Source: Puteibacter caeruleilacunae (GTDB lineage: Bacteria; Bacteroidota; Bacteroidia; Bacteroidales; Prolixibacteraceae). From it: a stretch of 64,000 bases of DNA. The translations under genes were made by a program, and so were the position numbers. How positions within the stretch are numbered: the first letter of the stretch is position 1; every line of letters starts with the position of its first letter. Where the stretch lies: NCBI GenBank assembly GCA_005217565.1, contig SJCO01000019.1:60309-124308 (forward strand), in the 5' to 3' direction. The notes beneath the pieces are model-generated. The model saw only the letters and a list, made by a program, of their open reading frames with translations. It ran no database searches and had not been told where the DNA came from. Shown piece after piece: positions 36,454-44,923 of this stretch.

Positions 36454-37905
36454 ATGAAAAAGCTAATATATCTAATTGTCTTATTAAATATACTATCGTT
36501 ACCGATTGTGAAGGCAGAAATAGCCCTGCCTGCGATTGTCTCTTCTAATATGGTTTTACAGCGAAATACAGTTGTAAATGTCTGGGGATGGGCCAATGCT
36601 CAAGAGAAAATTACAATCAAGACCTCGTGGCTTAAGGGGGCAATATCTACTGTTGCTGGTGAAGACGGAACATGGAGTGTTGAATTGAAAACAACAAATA
36701 GTAAAGCGCCTCAGTGGATTCAATTGAAGAGTAAAAAATCAGACATTAACCTGGAGAATATCCTATTTGGAGAAGTCTGGCTATGTTCAGGTCAGTCGAA
36801 TATGGAACAGCCTGTTGGTGGCTTTACTGGTCAGCCCACTTTTGGATCAGCACAGGCAATAGCAACCGCTAATAATCCTAATCTACGATTGTTTGCAGTG
36901 GAAAAAGAACTTTCAACAGTGCCTTTGAAAGATGTGAAACGTTATAGAGCGTGGCAAGATGCCACACCTGAAAGTACACGCAAATTTAGTGCAGTAGCTT
37001 ATTTTTATGGTCAGCAACTGCAAGAGATTCTTAATGTTCCGGTGGGATTGATTTTCACGTCATGGGGAGGATCTCCAGTGCAAGCCTGGATGAGTAAGGA
37101 GCAGATTAATGCAGTTCAGGAAGAGAAGTTAGGAGAAATTAAGCTAAAAACTCCTAGGTCTCATCAAACGCCAACTGTGTTGTTTAATGCGATGATAAAA
37201 CCTCTTATCCCATATACAATTAAAGGAGCTATTTGGTATCAAGGTGAATCAAATCGATTGGAGCCAGAGACTTATAAAATCCTTTTCCCGGCAATGGTGA
37301 AAGAGTGGCGTACACGTTGGGGCGTTGGAGACTTTCCATTTTACTATGTGCAAATTGCACCTTACATCTATGGAGGCAATAAGAAATATCAAACATCTGA
37401 AAATTCGGCATTTATCCGTGAGGTACAACTACAGTGTCTTGATATAATTCCAAATTCAGGAATGGCCGTAACGATGGATATTGGCGATGATTACTGTATT
37501 CATCCACCAAAGAAGAAAGAGGTTGCAGACAGACTACTGTATAATGCTCTAAGCAAAACTTATGGAATAACAGCTGTTGATGGAGCCAGTCCGGTTTATC
37601 TCTCTCATGAGCCTAAGGATGGCGGATTGTTACTGAAATTTAAGAATGCCGAGACAGGTTTGTTTGCCTACGAGAAATTGGTAGGCTTTGAGATTGCTGG
37701 TGAAGATAAGGTGTTTTATCCTGCTAATGCCAGAGTCGTTAGTCGGAAGGATGTGTTGGTGAAAAGCGATAAGGTTACAAATCCTGTAGCTGTAAGATAT
37801 GCATGGCAGAACTGGATTGTAGGTACACTCTACGATATAAACTTACTTCCTGCACCTTCTTTCAGAACTGATGACTGGAATAACGCAGTAAGGGCTGAAG
37901 AGTAA
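36454..37905 (+). CDS. Sialate O-acetylesterase-like SGNH esterase
   Basis: 483 aa from ATG 36454; the upstream ATG 36406 lies within the conserved leader and would place 16 residues before a normal signal peptide (MKKLIYLIVLLNILSLPIVKA), so 36454 is preferred. SASA family: nucleophile Ser115 in CSGQSNMEQ, GAIWYQGESN block, and DIGDDYCIHPP carrying the catalytic Asp/His. It would deacetylate sugars, often sialic acid or xylan/pectin side groups, in the periplasm. The last about 25 bases of the gene are repeated behind the next gene. Confidence 0.88.
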   Translation: MKKLIYLIVLLNILSLPIVKAEIALPAIVSSNMVLQRNTVVNVWGWANAQEKITIKTSWLKGAISTVAGEDGTWSVELKTTNSKAPQWIQLKSKKSDINLENILFGEVWLCSGQSNMEQPVGGFTGQPTFGSAQAIATANNPNLRLFAVEKELSTVPLKDVKRYRAWQDATPESTRKFSAVAYFYGQQLQEILNVPVGLIFTSWGGSPVQAWMSKEQINAVQEEKLGEIKLKTPRSHQTPTVLFNAMIKPLIPYTIKGAIWYQGESNRLEPETYKILFPAMVKEWRTRWGVGDFPFYYVQIAPYIYGGNKKYQTSENSAFIREVQLQCLDIIPNSGMAVTMDIGDDYCIHPPKKKEVADRLLYNALSKTYGITAVDGASPVYLSHEPKDGGLLLKFKNAETGLFAYEKLVGFEIAGEDKVFYPANARVVSRKDVLVKSDKVTNPVAVRYAWQNWIVGTLYDINLLPAPSFRTDDWNNAVRAEE

Positions 37906-37912
37906 AATGTAA
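37883..37912 (+). repeat. 30-bp direct repeat, left copy
   Basis: Identical 30-bp sequence at 37883-37912 and 38948-38977. The left copy covers the last codons and stop of the esterase gene (encoding AVRAEE and stop) plus 7 bp. The pair brackets the glycosidase-like gene 37934-38929. Confidence 0.9.
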
Positions 37913-37933
37913 TTAATTGTTAAAGATTAGCTT

Positions 37934-38929
37934 ATGAGATTTTTGTATTGTGTGTGCTGTATCTTTTTTACAGTATCAGTTGGAGAAGTTGTGGCTCAAT
38001 CAGTAGGGGAGGCTATGCCTTCAGGAGAAGTATTAGTTCCTGAAATATCAACCGAATATGTTCATGTTTATCGTCCTAAAGGAGATGTTTTTTCAGGACC
38101 AGATGCTGAAAACCTAAAGGAAGGGAAATATTATCCTGAATGGCATTCAAATGACCATTGTTTTATCAAAGATCCAAAAGACTTTTGGCATTGTTTTGGA
38201 ATTGCTCGTCCTGCTGCACAACCAGGAGAAAGAGTGAAACATGGTGGTGAATATGTGTCATTTCATGCAGTATCACCAGGTGAGTATTTTGAATATTCAT
38301 TCAGAGAGGATGCCTGGAAGGATACCACAAAGATTCTTCCACCTTCGGAACGTCCGGGAGAGTGGTTGACTAACACTGCTCCAGTAGTTGTAAAACAAGG
38401 GGATATCTATAAAATGATTTACGGACCGGCTCCTTTCAGAATGGCTATCTCTAGAGACTTATATAATTGGGAGGCTTTGGGGAAAATAAGTCTGAATGAA
38501 GACAATGGTCGTGATCCCAATATAATGTTATGGAAAGATGAGTATTACTTGTCGTATTGCGCTGGGAACATCATAAAAATGAGTAAATCAAAGGATTTGA
38601 AACACTGGACTGAGCCTGTAGAGATATTCAAAGGTGAAGTACCAACTTATGAATGTGAATCCCCAACTGTATTATATTTCAACGACAAGTTTTACCTTTT
38701 TTGGTGTTTATGGGATAGAGGAATTCCAAGTAATGGATTTGGCGAACGATCCTTTGTTTATTGTTCCGACAATCCGATGGACTTTCATGGATGTCCGTTA
38801 GTAACAGAACTAGCAGCACATGCTCCTGAAATAATTCAAGGAGAGGATGGTGTTAGATGGTACATTTCAAGTGCTCAATATCCACATAGAGGATTAAGTG
38901 TGGCTCGATTGAAATGGACGCGAAAATGA
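37934..38929 (+). CDS. Secreted five-bladed beta-propeller glycosidase-like protein (GH43/GH32/GH62 superfamily)
   Basis: 331 aa with a signal peptide (1-22, cleavage near VVAQS). Repeating propeller blades (HCFIKDPKDFWHCFGIA, YKMIYGPAPFRMAIS, YYLSYCAGNIIKMSKS, FYLFWCLWDRG). Possible active-site positions are an Asp in the first blade (SNDHCF), GRDPN in the middle and YECESP, matching the RDP and EC motifs of clan GH-J and relatives. Specificity unknown. It is flanked by a 30-bp direct repeat, which suggests it was inserted or arose by duplication within the operon. Confidence 0.72.
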   Translation: MRFLYCVCCIFFTVSVGEVVAQSVGEAMPSGEVLVPEISTEYVHVYRPKGDVFSGPDAENLKEGKYYPEWHSNDHCFIKDPKDFWHCFGIARPAAQPGERVKHGGEYVSFHAVSPGEYFEYSFREDAWKDTTKILPPSERPGEWLTNTAPVVVKQGDIYKMIYGPAPFRMAISRDLYNWEALGKISLNEDNGRDPNIMLWKDEYYLSYCAGNIIKMSKSKDLKHWTEPVEIFKGEVPTYECESPTVLYFNDKFYLFWCLWDRGIPSNGFGERSFVYCSDNPMDFHGCPLVTELAAHAPEIIQGEDGVRWYISSAQYPHRGLSVARLKWTRK

Positions 38930-38947
38930 ATAATGAACTTTCTGATG

Positions 38948-38977
38948 ACGCAGTAAGGGCTGAAGAGTAAAATGTAA
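38948..38977 (+). repeat. 30-bp direct repeat, right copy
   Basis: Exact copy of 37883-37912, but here it is non-coding: the esterase tail codons including the stop recur 19 bp after the glycosidase-like gene. The 5 bp TGATG before the repeat also partly matches the left flank. Confidence 0.9.
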
Positions 38978-38997
38978 ATCAATAAATTAACTGAATT

Positions 38998-40170
38998 ATG
39001 AAGGCAATATATCATTTTTTAATAGTGCTGGTGATGGGAATCTCATTACCTACACTATCACAGGGAGGTAATCCAAAAATTACCCATGGTCCTTACTTAC
39101 AGGACCTGTCGACTAATAGTGTGGTGCTAAATTGGAGTACATCAGTTGACTGTATCTCATGGGTGGAGTTCTATGAAGAGGATGGATCAAACTTTTACAA
39201 GCAAGAACGAGAAAGGAAATACAATTCAGAGGCGGGAATAATGTATGTTGGTACATTGCATTCTATATCATTGAGGAATCTAAAGCCAAACACGAGATAT
39301 GCCTATAGAATATACTCTCGAGAAGTAACTGAAGATGGGTATTTAGGAAAATGTACTGCTACAAAGGTTTATAAGAAAGAACCATTGTATTTTACGACAT
39401 TAAATCCAGGTAAGACTGACGTTACCTGTGTCATTTTAAGTGATTTGCATGAAGATGCTGAAAAAACAGGTGAGCTTATAAATGGAGTCAATTGGAAAGA
39501 CACAGATTTCGCTCTCCTAAATGGCGACTTTGCAAATTATTTTGAACGAGAATCATCCATTTATAATGTTATTGATACTTGTGTTGACATTTTTGCCAAA
39601 GAGAAACCTATCTATATTGTTAGGGGAAATCATGAGACAAGAGGTGCTCATGCTCATGAGCTTAATCAGTACTTCCATTTTCCTCAGAACAAATACTATT
39701 ACACCCTTTTAAAAGGAACAACGCTATTTATTGTTTTAGATTCAGGAGAAGATAAACCTGATTCAGACAAGGAATACTATGGTTTTGCTGATTATGATAG
39801 CTATCGAACAGAGCAGGCTGAATGGCTGCAAACTGTTATTGAGTCGGAAGAATTTAAAAATGCCCGGAAGAGGATTGTCGTTATGCATATTCCACCATTT
39901 ATAAATAAAAGCAAGTATGAGTGGCATGGTAATGTAGAAGTCAGAGAGAAATTTGTGCCGATACTAAACAAGGCAGATATTGATCTTATGATTTGTGGAC
40001 ATACCCATTCGTATTCGTTTATTGAGGAAAAGCCCGGACGAAATAATTTTCCTATAATAATCACCGATAATAAATCACGACTAAACTTGTTCTCAGATAA
40101 GGACGCCCTTAAAGTTCGTATTTATAACACTCTATCGAATGGGAAAGCTGTTGAATCATTTGAATTTTAA
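38998..40170 (+). CDS. Secreted purple-acid-phosphatase-like metallophosphoesterase
   Basis: 390 aa with a signal peptide (1-21). A fibronectin-like N-terminal domain (about 25-130: ITHGPYLQDLSTNSVVLNWST ... LRNLKPNTRYAYRIYS, as in PAP proteins) precedes a calcineurin-like domain with SDLHEDA, NGDFANYF, RGNHETRG, MHIPPF and CGHTHSY. All five motifs are intact. It is probably a periplasmic phosphatase working with the esterase and glycosidase-like proteins upstream. A terminator follows. Confidence 0.87.
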   Translation: MKAIYHFLIVLVMGISLPTLSQGGNPKITHGPYLQDLSTNSVVLNWSTSVDCISWVEFYEEDGSNFYKQERERKYNSEAGIMYVGTLHSISLRNLKPNTRYAYRIYSREVTEDGYLGKCTATKVYKKEPLYFTTLNPGKTDVTCVILSDLHEDAEKTGELINGVNWKDTDFALLNGDFANYFERESSIYNVIDTCVDIFAKEKPIYIVRGNHETRGAHAHELNQYFHFPQNKYYYTLLKGTTLFIVLDSGEDKPDSDKEYYGFADYDSYRTEQAEWLQTVIESEEFKNARKRIVVMHIPPFINKSKYEWHGNVEVREKFVPILNKADIDLMICGHTHSYSFIEEKPGRNNFPIIITDNKSRLNLFSDKDALKVRIYNTLSNGKAVESFEF

Positions 40171-40190
40171 TTCGGACTAATTGCAATTAG

Positions 40191-40228
40191 CTGGATATCT
40201 CTTATATAAAAAGAGGTATCCAGATTTT
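40191..40228 (+). terminator. Intrinsic terminator after the phosphatase gene
   Basis: CTGGATATCTCTT (40191-40203) pairs with AAGAGGTATCCAG (40211-40223) with one G.U, then ATTTTT. It ends the esterase locus. Confidence 0.88.
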
Positions 40229-40274
40229 TCAGCACTAACGGCAATATCATTATGTAGAATTGGAAATCAACTAG

Positions 40275-40282
40275 TATATTTG
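40275..40282 (+). promoter_or_regulatory. -7 element TATATTTG before AraC gene
   Basis: Perfect TAnnTTTG match, 27 bp before the ATG at 40310. No well-spaced -33 TTTG is seen. Confidence 0.5.
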
Positions 40283-40309
40283 CCGCATAATCGTTTTTGA
40301 CTAAAGAAA

Positions 40310-41188
40310 ATGGAAACTCCTTGTTACGCTCTCGATAATTATTTTGATGATGGTAGACCTTGTCTTTCGTTTAATGTTGAGGATATTAACCATACGCCTC
40401 CTTATAAGATTGATGAGGTGCATCAGTATAATCACTACAAAATCTTCCTCTTTGATGAAGGTGAGAGTAGACATACGATAGACTTTGAGGATTACAACTT
40501 TAAAAAGGCTTCAGTGTCAGTGATCTTTCCCCGTCAATTTCAGAAGGTTCAGGAAATGAATGACGTGAAGGGGAGTGTGATCATGTTTAATGAGGAGTTG
40601 TTTTGTTCTGAAATCCTAAGAAAGGAGTTGCGTGCATATTGTATTGATTTGAAAATGCGCTTGAACCACTTGGAGCTTACCGCCGAACAGTATCAGGAAA
40701 TTAATGGTGTGGCGTTGATGATTAAATCGCTGTTTGCCGATTTAAATGCGATGCGTAAAGAGCAAATCCGCCACTTGATTAAGGTGATGTTATTGCGTTT
40801 GATGGATTTCAGTAAATCAAAAGACCTGGATAAAAAGGAGACTTCTGAGTCGAATATCTACTTGGAGTTTACCGAAAAGGTGGATAATGATTTTAAGGAA
40901 ATCCGATTGGTTAGTGAATATGCCGATCAATTGGGTGTTTCTACTAAGAAACTAAATGCGCTGTCGAAGAAATATGGTGGTCAGACTGCTTTGCAGGTGA
41001 TTCATGAGCGTATCTATATGGAAGCAAGACGATTATTGGCCTTCTCAGGGATGACCCATAAAGAGATCGCTTATGAGCTAAAGTTCGATTCTCCATCGGC
41101 TTTTAATAAGTTTATCCAAAGCAAAGTTGGATGCACGCCTACTGAGCTGCAAGACCGATTGACCCAAATTTATAACAGCAAGGACTAA
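40310..41188 (+). CDS. AraC-family transcriptional regulator
   Basis: 292 aa. Cupin-like N-terminal half (HQYNHYKIFLFDEGESRHTIDFEDY) and C-terminal double HTH (EYADQLGVSTKKLNALSKKYGG and HKEIAYELKFDSPSAFNKFIQSKVGCTPTEL). It is not a close relative of the three paralogues at 6.5-10.4 kb. It is 129 bp upstream of the alcohol dehydrogenase, its most likely target (inference). Confidence 0.9.
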   Translation: METPCYALDNYFDDGRPCLSFNVEDINHTPPYKIDEVHQYNHYKIFLFDEGESRHTIDFEDYNFKKASVSVIFPRQFQKVQEMNDVKGSVIMFNEELFCSEILRKELRAYCIDLKMRLNHLELTAEQYQEINGVALMIKSLFADLNAMRKEQIRHLIKVMLLRLMDFSKSKDLDKKETSESNIYLEFTEKVDNDFKEIRLVSEYADQLGVSTKKLNALSKKYGGQTALQVIHERIYMEARRLLAFSGMTHKEIAYELKFDSPSAFNKFIQSKVGCTPTELQDRLTQIYNSKD

Positions 41189-41218
41189 ATTTATATCGCC
41201 TACGTGAGTGGGTACCTC

Positions 41219-41226
41219 TACTTTTG
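41219..41226 (+). promoter_or_regulatory. -7 element TACTTTTG before the alcohol dehydrogenase
   Basis: TAnnTTTG match 91 bp before the ATG, leaving a 5'UTR of about 85 nt. Confidence 0.45.
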
Positions 41227-41317
41227 TCGCAGTAATTAATCACAGCAGATTCTTGATTCAATTTGTTTGTTGGGAAAATGAATTAAGAATTGAAACTGCT
41301 GGTAAAAACATAATGAA

Positions 41318-42496
41318 ATGGCAAAATTTGTTGTACCTAAGGAAATCCATCACGGATTAGGAAGCTTAGAGAATCTAAAAGAGATAAAAGGAAAGAAGGC
41401 GGTAATTGTTATTGGTGGTAGCTCAGTAAAGAAAAATGGTTCTTTAGAGAAGACCCAGGCATTCCTTAAAGAAGCTAATATCGAGTCGGTAGTATTCGGT
41501 GGTGTTGAGGCTGACCCTTCAATTGAAACTGTAAAAAAAGGTGCTGAGTTCTTTACTCAGGAGCAACCTGATGTTATTGTTGGTTTAGGTGGTTGTTCGG
41601 CTATCGACGCTGCAAAAGCAATGTGGGTATATTATGAGTATCCTGAATCAACATTGGAAGAGCTTGCTGCTCCTTTCGCAGTGAAAACAATGCGTAATAA
41701 AGCATATTTCGTAGCTATCCCTACTACTAGTGGTACTGGTACTGAAATCACTGGATTGGCTGTTATTACTGATCATGAAAAAGGAACCAAGTATCCTATC
41801 GTATCGCACGAGCTTACTCCAGATGTAGCTATTATCGATGGTGAGTTGTGTGCTAGTATGCCTGCTCATGTTACTGCTAATACTGGTTTAGATGCATTGA
41901 GTCACAGTGTTGAGGCGTATGTTTCTAATATTGCCGACCGTTACAATGATGCATTGGCGAAAGATTCAGTTGATTTGATTTTTAAGAATCTTCCAACTGC
42001 TTATAATGAGCCAGAAAACCTGGAAGTTCGTCAGGCAATGCACGATGCTTCTTGTATGGCTGGTATGGCATTTACTAATGTATGGTTAGGTATTGTGCAT
42101 TCAATGTCGCATCAGTTAGGTGGAACATTCGGTATTCCTCATGGATGTGCTAATGCTATCTTGATGCCTAACGTTATTCGTTACAACTCAAAAGTAACAG
42201 ATAAGTATAACGATTTGGCTGCATTGTTCGGAAAGTGTAATGCTCAGGAATTTGCTGTTGAAGTTGAAAAACTACGTGATGCAGTAGGTGTTGTTCCTAG
42301 TATTAAAGCTTACGGAATTGATGAGAAAACATGGAACGAGAAGATTGATACATTGGCTGAAAATGCAATGAAAGATCCTTGTACGCTTTTCAATCCTCGT
42401 AAACCAGAACTAGAGGAAATTAAGGCAATCTACAATGCTTGTTACGAAGGTAAGAAGATAAATGTTGATGGTTTAACATGCACAATTTATAGTTAG
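41318..42496 (+). CDS. Iron-containing (type III) alcohol dehydrogenase
   Basis: 392 aa. NAD-binding VGLGGCSAIDAAKAMWV and PTTSGTGTEITGLAVITD, metal ligands in DALSHSVEAY, VHSMSHQLGG and IPHGCANA, plus the conserved Asp in TPDVAIIDGEL. Cytoplasmic reduction of aldehyde to alcohol with NAD(P)H. Codons are clearly more uniform (many GCT, GTT, GGT, AAA, GAA) than in neighbours, as in highly expressed genes. A terminator separates it from nfnAB; together they suggest fermentative redox balancing. Confidence 0.93.
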   Translation: MAKFVVPKEIHHGLGSLENLKEIKGKKAVIVIGGSSVKKNGSLEKTQAFLKEANIESVVFGGVEADPSIETVKKGAEFFTQEQPDVIVGLGGCSAIDAAKAMWVYYEYPESTLEELAAPFAVKTMRNKAYFVAIPTTSGTGTEITGLAVITDHEKGTKYPIVSHELTPDVAIIDGELCASMPAHVTANTGLDALSHSVEAYVSNIADRYNDALAKDSVDLIFKNLPTAYNEPENLEVRQAMHDASCMAGMAFTNVWLGIVHSMSHQLGGTFGIPHGCANAILMPNVIRYNSKVTDKYNDLAALFGKCNAQEFAVEVEKLRDAVGVVPSIKAYGIDEKTWNEKIDTLAENAMKDPCTLFNPRKPELEEIKAIYNACYEGKKINVDGLTCTIYS

Positions 42497-42536
42497 TAGA
42501 CCTGAATTTTTATACACCATTTAGGAAGAGAAGAGG

Positions 42537-42562
42537 GGGGAGGCAGATGCTTCCCCTTTTTT
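42537..42562 (+). terminator. Intrinsic terminator after the alcohol dehydrogenase
   Basis: GGGGAGGC (42537-42544) pairs with GCTTCCCC (42549-42556) with one G.U, loop AGAT, then six T. Confidence 0.9.
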
Positions 42563-42598
42563 GTGGAGAAACGATTATTTGAGATTTTAGAAGAACGA

Positions 42599-43423
42599 AT
42601 GAAGAACAAAATTATAAGTAAAGTTCAACTTTCCGACAGCATATTTAAAATAGAGGTTGAAGCTCCTCTTATTGCCCGATCGCGAAAACCCGGGAATTTT
42701 GTGATGGTGAGAGTTGGGGAGAATGGAGAAAGAATTCCTTTAACTATTGCTGACGCGAATAGGGATAAAGGAACCATAACGATGGTTGTGCAGAAAATGG
42801 GTGTTTCCTCAGCCAAGTTATGCGAGCTAAACTCAGGCGACTGTATTACTGATCTGGTTGGGCCTTTGGGAAAGCCTACTAAGATTGAAAAAGTGGGTAC
42901 TGTGTTGGCTTGCTGTGGGGGTGTTGGAGTGGCTCCTATGTTGCCGATTATTGAGGCGCATCAAAAGGTGGGGAACAGAGTAATAACAATTCTGGCAGCC
43001 CGGACAAAGGAACTTGTGATCCTGGAAGAGGAGGTGAGAAAGTTCTCTGATGAGGTTGTTATCATGACTGATGATGGTTCATATGGGAATAAGGGATTGG
43101 TTACTGCAGGAATGGAGCAGGTAATTGCCCGTGAATCGATTCATGAATGTGTAACCATCGGTCCGGCAATAATGATGAAATTCTGTGCCGAAACTACACG
43201 TAAGTATGATATCCACACTGTTGCGAGTCTTAATTCAATAATGGTTGATGGCACGGGTATGTGTGGTGCATGTCGTGTTTCGGTTGCCGGTAAAACAAGA
43301 TTTACCTGTATTGATGGGCCTGAATTTGACGCTCATCAGGTTGATTTTGATGAGATACTAACGCGCCTTAAAGGGTATCAGGATAAAGAGAAGTTGGGTA
43401 ATAAATTGCAGGAAGTAAAATGA
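42599..43423 (+). CDS. nfnA: NfnA-type FAD/NAD-binding, [2Fe-2S] subunit of NADH-dependent ferredoxin:NADP+ oxidoreductase
   Basis: 274 aa from ATG 42599 (the GTG at 42563 overlaps the upstream terminator and is rejected). Ferredoxin reductase-like FAD domain (RKPGNFVMVRVGENGERIPLTIAD), NAD domain (CCGGVGVAPMLPIIEA) and C-terminal Cys cluster DGTGMCGACRVSV ... RFTCIDGP for [2Fe-2S]. Works with the NfnB subunit whose start overlaps its stop by ATGA (43420-43423). In the known complex it oxidises NADH and bifurcates electrons to ferredoxin and NADP. It could also be the sulfide-dehydrogenase-like SudB variant. Confidence 0.87.
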   Translation: MKNKIISKVQLSDSIFKIEVEAPLIARSRKPGNFVMVRVGENGERIPLTIADANRDKGTITMVVQKMGVSSAKLCELNSGDCITDLVGPLGKPTKIEKVGTVLACCGGVGVAPMLPIIEAHQKVGNRVITILAARTKELVILEEEVRKFSDEVVIMTDDGSYGNKGLVTAGMEQVIARESIHECVTIGPAIMMKFCAETTRKYDIHTVASLNSIMVDGTGMCGACRVSVAGKTRFTCIDGPEFDAHQVDFDEILTRLKGYQDKEKLGNKLQEVK

Positions 43424-44889
43424 TAGATAAAATAAAGGAACAGCGAAACGAAGCATGGCGCGTGGAGCTGCGAAAAAAACTTAAAGCAAAGGATCGTAAG
43501 GCAATTGAGCGTATTGTTATTCCGGAAGAGGACTCGTTAGAGAGAATAAAGAGTCAGCGTATTGAGGTAAACCGACCTATTACGTTTGATCAGGCTCAAA
43601 CGGAGGCTTCACGTTGTATGGATTGCGCAAATCCAACGTGTATGGAGGGATGCCCTGTGGGGATCAACATTCCTGGATTTATTAAGAATATTGAGCAGGG
43701 AGATATTATGAATGCTGCTTCCATACTAAAGGAGACAAGTGTTCTTCCTGCTGTGTGTGGAAGGGTGTGTCCACAGGAGAAACAGTGTGAGGCACGATGC
43801 TTTTATGCCGAAAAGTTGAATCTTCCAGCTGTGGCTATTGGCGCCCTTGAGCGTTTTGCTGCCGATTATGAGCAAAGCAACCAGACGAAGAGTGATCAGG
43901 TGAATGAGAGAGTCTCCAATGGAGTAAAGATCGCGGTAATTGGGTCTGGTCCTTCTGGATTGAGTTTTGCTGGAGATATGGCTAAGTATGGTTATGAGGT
44001 TACCGTGTTTGAGGCTTTGCATGAGATTGGTGGTGTATTGAAATATGGTATTCCGGAGTTTCGTTTACCGAATGCTGTTGTTGATGCAGAAATTGAAAAC
44101 CTTAAAGAGCTAGGTGTGCAGTTTGTTACCAACTTTATCGTCGGACAAACGGCTTCAATTCAGGATTTAAAGGAGGATGGTTTTGCTGCTTTCTACATTG
44201 CAAGTGGTGCAGGCTTGCCTCGATTTATGAATATTCCAGGTGAGAATGCCAATGGCATTTTGTCGTCCAATGAATACCTTACCCGTGTAAACTTGATGGG
44301 GGCTGATTTGGCTGAGTCTGATACGCCAGTTATGACAGGTAAGAATGTGGTTGTGATTGGCGGAGGTAACACGGCTATGGATTCGGTGCGCACGGCTAAA
44401 CGGTTAGGAGCTGAGCGGGCTATGATTGTTTATCGTCGTTCGCAAGATGAGATGCCAGCACGCAAGGAAGAGGTGCATCATGCCGAGGCTGAAGGTGTTG
44501 AGTTCTTGACTTTATCAAATCCGGTGGAGTATGTTGCCGATGATAACGGACGAGTGAGTCATGTTAAGATTCAAAAGATGGAGCTTGGAGAACCTGATGA
44601 ATCAGGACGTCGTCGACCTGTTTCTATCCCTGGATCTGAATATCTATTGGAGGCTTCGGTGGTGGTTGTAGCTGTTGGTGTATCTCCAAATCCGTTAATG
44701 ACTAATGTAATGCCTGAATTGAATAGTACCGATTGGGGCACGATTATGGTTGACGAATCATTACAGTCTTCTATCAATGATATTTATGCAGGAGGAGATA
44801 TTGTTAGAGGAGGTGCTTCTGTTATCCTTGCAATGGGTGATGGTAGAAAAGCTGCAAAGAATATGCATGAAAAATTAATTGGAAATTAG
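43420..44889 (+). CDS. nfnB: NfnB-type / glutamate synthase small-subunit-like flavoprotein
   Basis: 489 aa. N-terminal Fe-S region CMDCANPTCMEGCPVGINIPGF and CGRVCPQEKQCEARC, FAD-binding IAVIGSGPSGLSFAGDMA, NAD(P)-binding VVIGGGNTAMDSVRTAKRLGA followed by VYRRSQDEMPARKEE, and a C-terminal AGGDIVRGGASVILAMGDGRKAA. On its own it could be called glutamate synthase beta chain (gltD), but the translational coupling to NfnA and the absence of a GltB gene favour NfnB. Located in the cytoplasm. A candidate small RNA starts about 35 bp after its stop. Confidence 0.88.
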   Translation: MIDKIKEQRNEAWRVELRKKLKAKDRKAIERIVIPEEDSLERIKSQRIEVNRPITFDQAQTEASRCMDCANPTCMEGCPVGINIPGFIKNIEQGDIMNAASILKETSVLPAVCGRVCPQEKQCEARCFYAEKLNLPAVAIGALERFAADYEQSNQTKSDQVNERVSNGVKIAVIGSGPSGLSFAGDMAKYGYEVTVFEALHEIGGVLKYGIPEFRLPNAVVDAEIENLKELGVQFVTNFIVGQTASIQDLKEDGFAAFYIASGAGLPRFMNIPGENANGILSSNEYLTRVNLMGADLAESDTPVMTGKNVVVIGGGNTAMDSVRTAKRLGAERAMIVYRRSQDEMPARKEEVHHAEAEGVEFLTLSNPVEYVADDNGRVSHVKIQKMELGEPDESGRRRPVSIPGSEYLLEASVVVVAVGVSPNPLMTNVMPELNSTDWGTIMVDESLQSSINDIYAGGDIVRGGASVILAMGDGRKAAKNMHEKLIGN

Positions 44890-44923
44890 GTTGCAGTCGA
44901 GATAATAGTCTATGCTTCAATTA

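Noticed and set aside
42563..42598. GTG start for NfnA
   Set aside because: It directly abuts the U-tract of the upstream terminator, and the alignment of the FAD domain begins after ATG 42599.
43420..44889. Glutamate synthase beta chain (gltD) as the name
   Set aside because: The domain content alone allows it, but ATGA coupling to an NfnA-type subunit and absence of a large GltB gene favour NfnB.
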